This document shows, piece after piece, positions 62,314 through 64,000 of a stretch of 64,000 bases of DNA. The position numbers were made by a program, and so were the translations under genes. Position 1 is the stretch's first letter. Each line of letters opens with the position of its first letter. The DNA comes from Symsagittifera roscoffensis (lineage: Eukaryota; Xenacoelomorpha; Acoela; Convolutidae). The notes under the pieces are model-generated. The model was not told the DNA's origin. It was given only the letters and a program-made list of their open reading frames with translations, and searched no databases. The stretch lies in the NCBI RefSeq assembly GCF_963678635.1, contig NC_087071.1:4789624-4853623 (forward strand), given 5' to 3'.

Positions 62314-62383
62314 ATGAGAGCGGAACAAATTTTCTTGATTGTTTTATTTGTGTTGCTAATAGGCCTCATCGTTGGAATGTTTG
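62314..62383 (+). CDS. candidate first exon encoding a signal or anchor peptide
   Basis: ATG 62314 opens MRAEQIFLIVLFVLLIGLIV, then GMF, and stops at a perfect donor G|GTGAGT (62384). This is a typical signal-peptide or membrane-anchor exon. The rest of the gene is probably beyond the window or in unrecognised exons. Confidence 0.5.
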
Positions 62384-62934
62384 GTGAGTGCTATTTAAAA
62401 ATCATTTTCTGTTTTTATTCATCTTTTTTGTCAGATGTTTATTTAGTTTTGATAAAACAGGAGATTTTTAGTTTCAAGGTTTTTCATTAAGGTTTCTCTG
62501 AACTCATGAATGGAATTGTTTTGACAGCGTAGAGGGTACGACTTTTTATTTCTAATAACAACTTTTTCTTGCCGATCAAAATGTGAGACGGCGGTTTCCC
62601 TGATCACATTATGAAATTAAAAGTTTTGGCTAAACAAATCAAAATTTACCTCCCAATTTATATGTCTTAGGCGACTGCATTTATCTATTTGAAAATGCGC
62701 ATCCGAATAAAAATATTGTTTTTAAAATTGCTAAAATGGGTTTTAAACGCATTGAAGCAGGCATAAAAATCAAAATACGTTTTTTAAAGTAAGAAAATTA
62801 AAAGAATTATAATATACTCTCATACTTTTGCTCCAAGTTGTGAAGAATTTTACAGAATAATTGTCTTCGGGTTGTTTTTTTCTCATATACTTTTTAAATT
62901 TTAGTCGAAAAGTAGTGTTGTTTTGAGGAGCTCG
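62384..62934. other. putative intron, no other feature
   Basis: AT-rich. Nothing recognised. Confidence 0.35.
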
Positions 62935-63130
62935 AATTTTAAAAAAAAACGTTTCACCTGCGATCGTTTTTCGTAAAGTTATGTGGGTTTAAAGGTCGCA
63001 ATTTGGCCAAGTTTGGACAATTACAGCGCAATTAATATCGTGCTATTAACGCATGAGCGAATATTTAATGCGTATTAGAAATTGTTCCAATTTGAAATGT
63101 GGCCTGCTCTTTGGTCTAATTAAAACTTTC
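62935..63130 (-). repeat. dispersed repeat family A, inverted copy 4
   Basis: The reverse complement matches 5250-5400 and 44630-44760 (AAATTGGAACAATTTCTAA, CATGCGTTAATAGCACGA, CACATAACTTTAC). Confidence 0.65.
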
Positions 63131-63267
63131 CTATATGCGAAGAAGTTATCACGTTGTTCTTTACATCCCGGGTTGAAGTTGCATTGCAATTCAGAAAAGT
63201 ATCATAGATCTTTCACCTTTTTGCATCCATGTATCATTCATGTTGAAGTATCACTTAAACGATGTTA

Positions 63268-63500
63268 ATCCAAGTTTCATCTATGAATCAAGGAAGCAAA
63301 ATACTTTGATGTATCATCGATGAATCATGGCTGAAATCTGGTTGTCAGTTCTATGATTCATCAATGAAACATGGATGAAAATTAAATTGATGTTTCATCC
63401 ATTAATTAAGGCTGAAACATAGATGTAAAATTTTTTTTTTCATCCATGAAACATGGATGAAAATCAAATGGATGTTTTATCCATGAATCATGGCTGAAAC
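63268..63500 (+). repeat. palindromic minisatellite, CATGGATGAAAC core
   Basis: Irregular ~45-60-bp units built from ATCATGGCTGAAAC, CATCCATGAATC and their inverses. It includes a perfect hairpin TTTTCATCCATG-AAA-CATGGATGAAAA near 63440-63468. Confidence 0.75.
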
Positions 63501-63547
63501 AGGCTTTTGAATTTTTAGTCGCAAAATGAGTCGCACAAAGTCGCAGC

Positions 63548-63621
63548 ATGAGTGAAAATTGCAACATGGGTCCCCTAACAAAAACGGAAATTGCAACATG
63601 GGTCCCCTGACAAAAACGGTT
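63548..63621 (+). repeat. direct repeat, two ~36-bp units
   Basis: AAATTGCAACATGGGTCCCC, then TAACAAAAACGG (second copy TGACAAAAACGG). Confidence 0.8.
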
Positions 63622-64000
63622 TCGGATCGACTTAGATGGAAATGTGTACGGTTGATCCAATTTATCCAATAAAGTTAAGTTGGTTTTTTGGTTTTTATGG
63701 TTATTACACTATTTTAAGAATACTAGTTAAAGTTTTTATTATTTAAAATATAAATTGAGCATAATTATATTTTATTTAAACAAAAACACACGTGCTAGAG
63801 GTTAAAAATCCAAGAAATTGGCTATTATACCTCCCATTTTGAGCTCAAATATATGCAAGCTAATCATAGAAAATTATCAATGTGAGTCGGATTTTGGGCA
63901 GAAACCGGCTTTTTTCCTTGGACCCCCACCTCACACGAGCATCAATTTTATGGTCTAACGAGTGGTTTTATAAGGTTATTTATGAGGACCAAATATGTTT
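63622..64000. other. unassigned sequence at the window edge
   Basis: Nothing recognised. Confidence 0.4.

Overview
The window is AT-rich animal (metazoan) nuclear DNA. Evidence: spliced genes with GT-AG introns, AATAAA signals, a six-exon cathepsin L, a RING/B-box/MATH (TRIM37-type) gene, and many degraded transposons and minisatellites. The phylum cannot be fixed from sequence alone; an invertebrate seems likely. Genes are sparse and most of the DNA is repeat-derived.

The central feature is one Polinton/Maverick (giant virus-like DNA transposon) at 11320-29154. It is 17,835 bp long, begins with AG, has ~200-bp terminal inverted repeats and is flanked by a perfect 6-bp target duplication, CACGGG. 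From its left end the minus strand carries an adenovirus-type protease, a small Cys-rich membrane protein, the major capsid protein, a basic core-like protein, a penton-like minor capsid protein, a DDE integrase, a small conserved protein, a packaging ATPase, and several small replication-type or unknown genes. The plus strand carries an unknown 200-residue gene and, on the right, a protein-primed family B DNA polymerase. The ends are intact, but most long genes are broken: polymerase by several frameshifts and stops, capsid by a 240-bp inverted copy of a neighbouring gene, core-like protein and protease by homopolymer frameshifts. Integrase and ATPase are open. The element sits inside an older MULE-like transposase relic: that gene's N-terminal part lies right of the Polinton (29161-29440) and its catalytic and C-terminal parts left of it (10558-11313), both on the minus strand.

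Left flank (1-11.3 kb): an intact TRIM/MATH gene, a decayed second copy of it, an AT-rich dispersed repeat, and a small secreted coiled-coil protein gene (7862-8582). The gene's last exon and downstream DNA were duplicated in tandem, and 266 bp of the nearby Polinton are stitched into the junction. This is the footprint of a template-switching repair event after the Polinton arrived.

Right flank (29.2-64 kb): a degraded LTR element with a clear primer-binding site near 32.9 kb; a MITE-like family with termini near ACCAGGGTTGACC (four copies); a complete cathepsin L gene (40104-47217) with unusual intron repeats and a stop-codon-derived 3' minisatellite; a three-unit, 533-bp tandem array carrying two hairpin palindromes (56.0-57.6 kb); a coiled-coil pseudogene (58.6-58.8 kb); and two isolated candidate exons near 61.4 and 62.3 kb.
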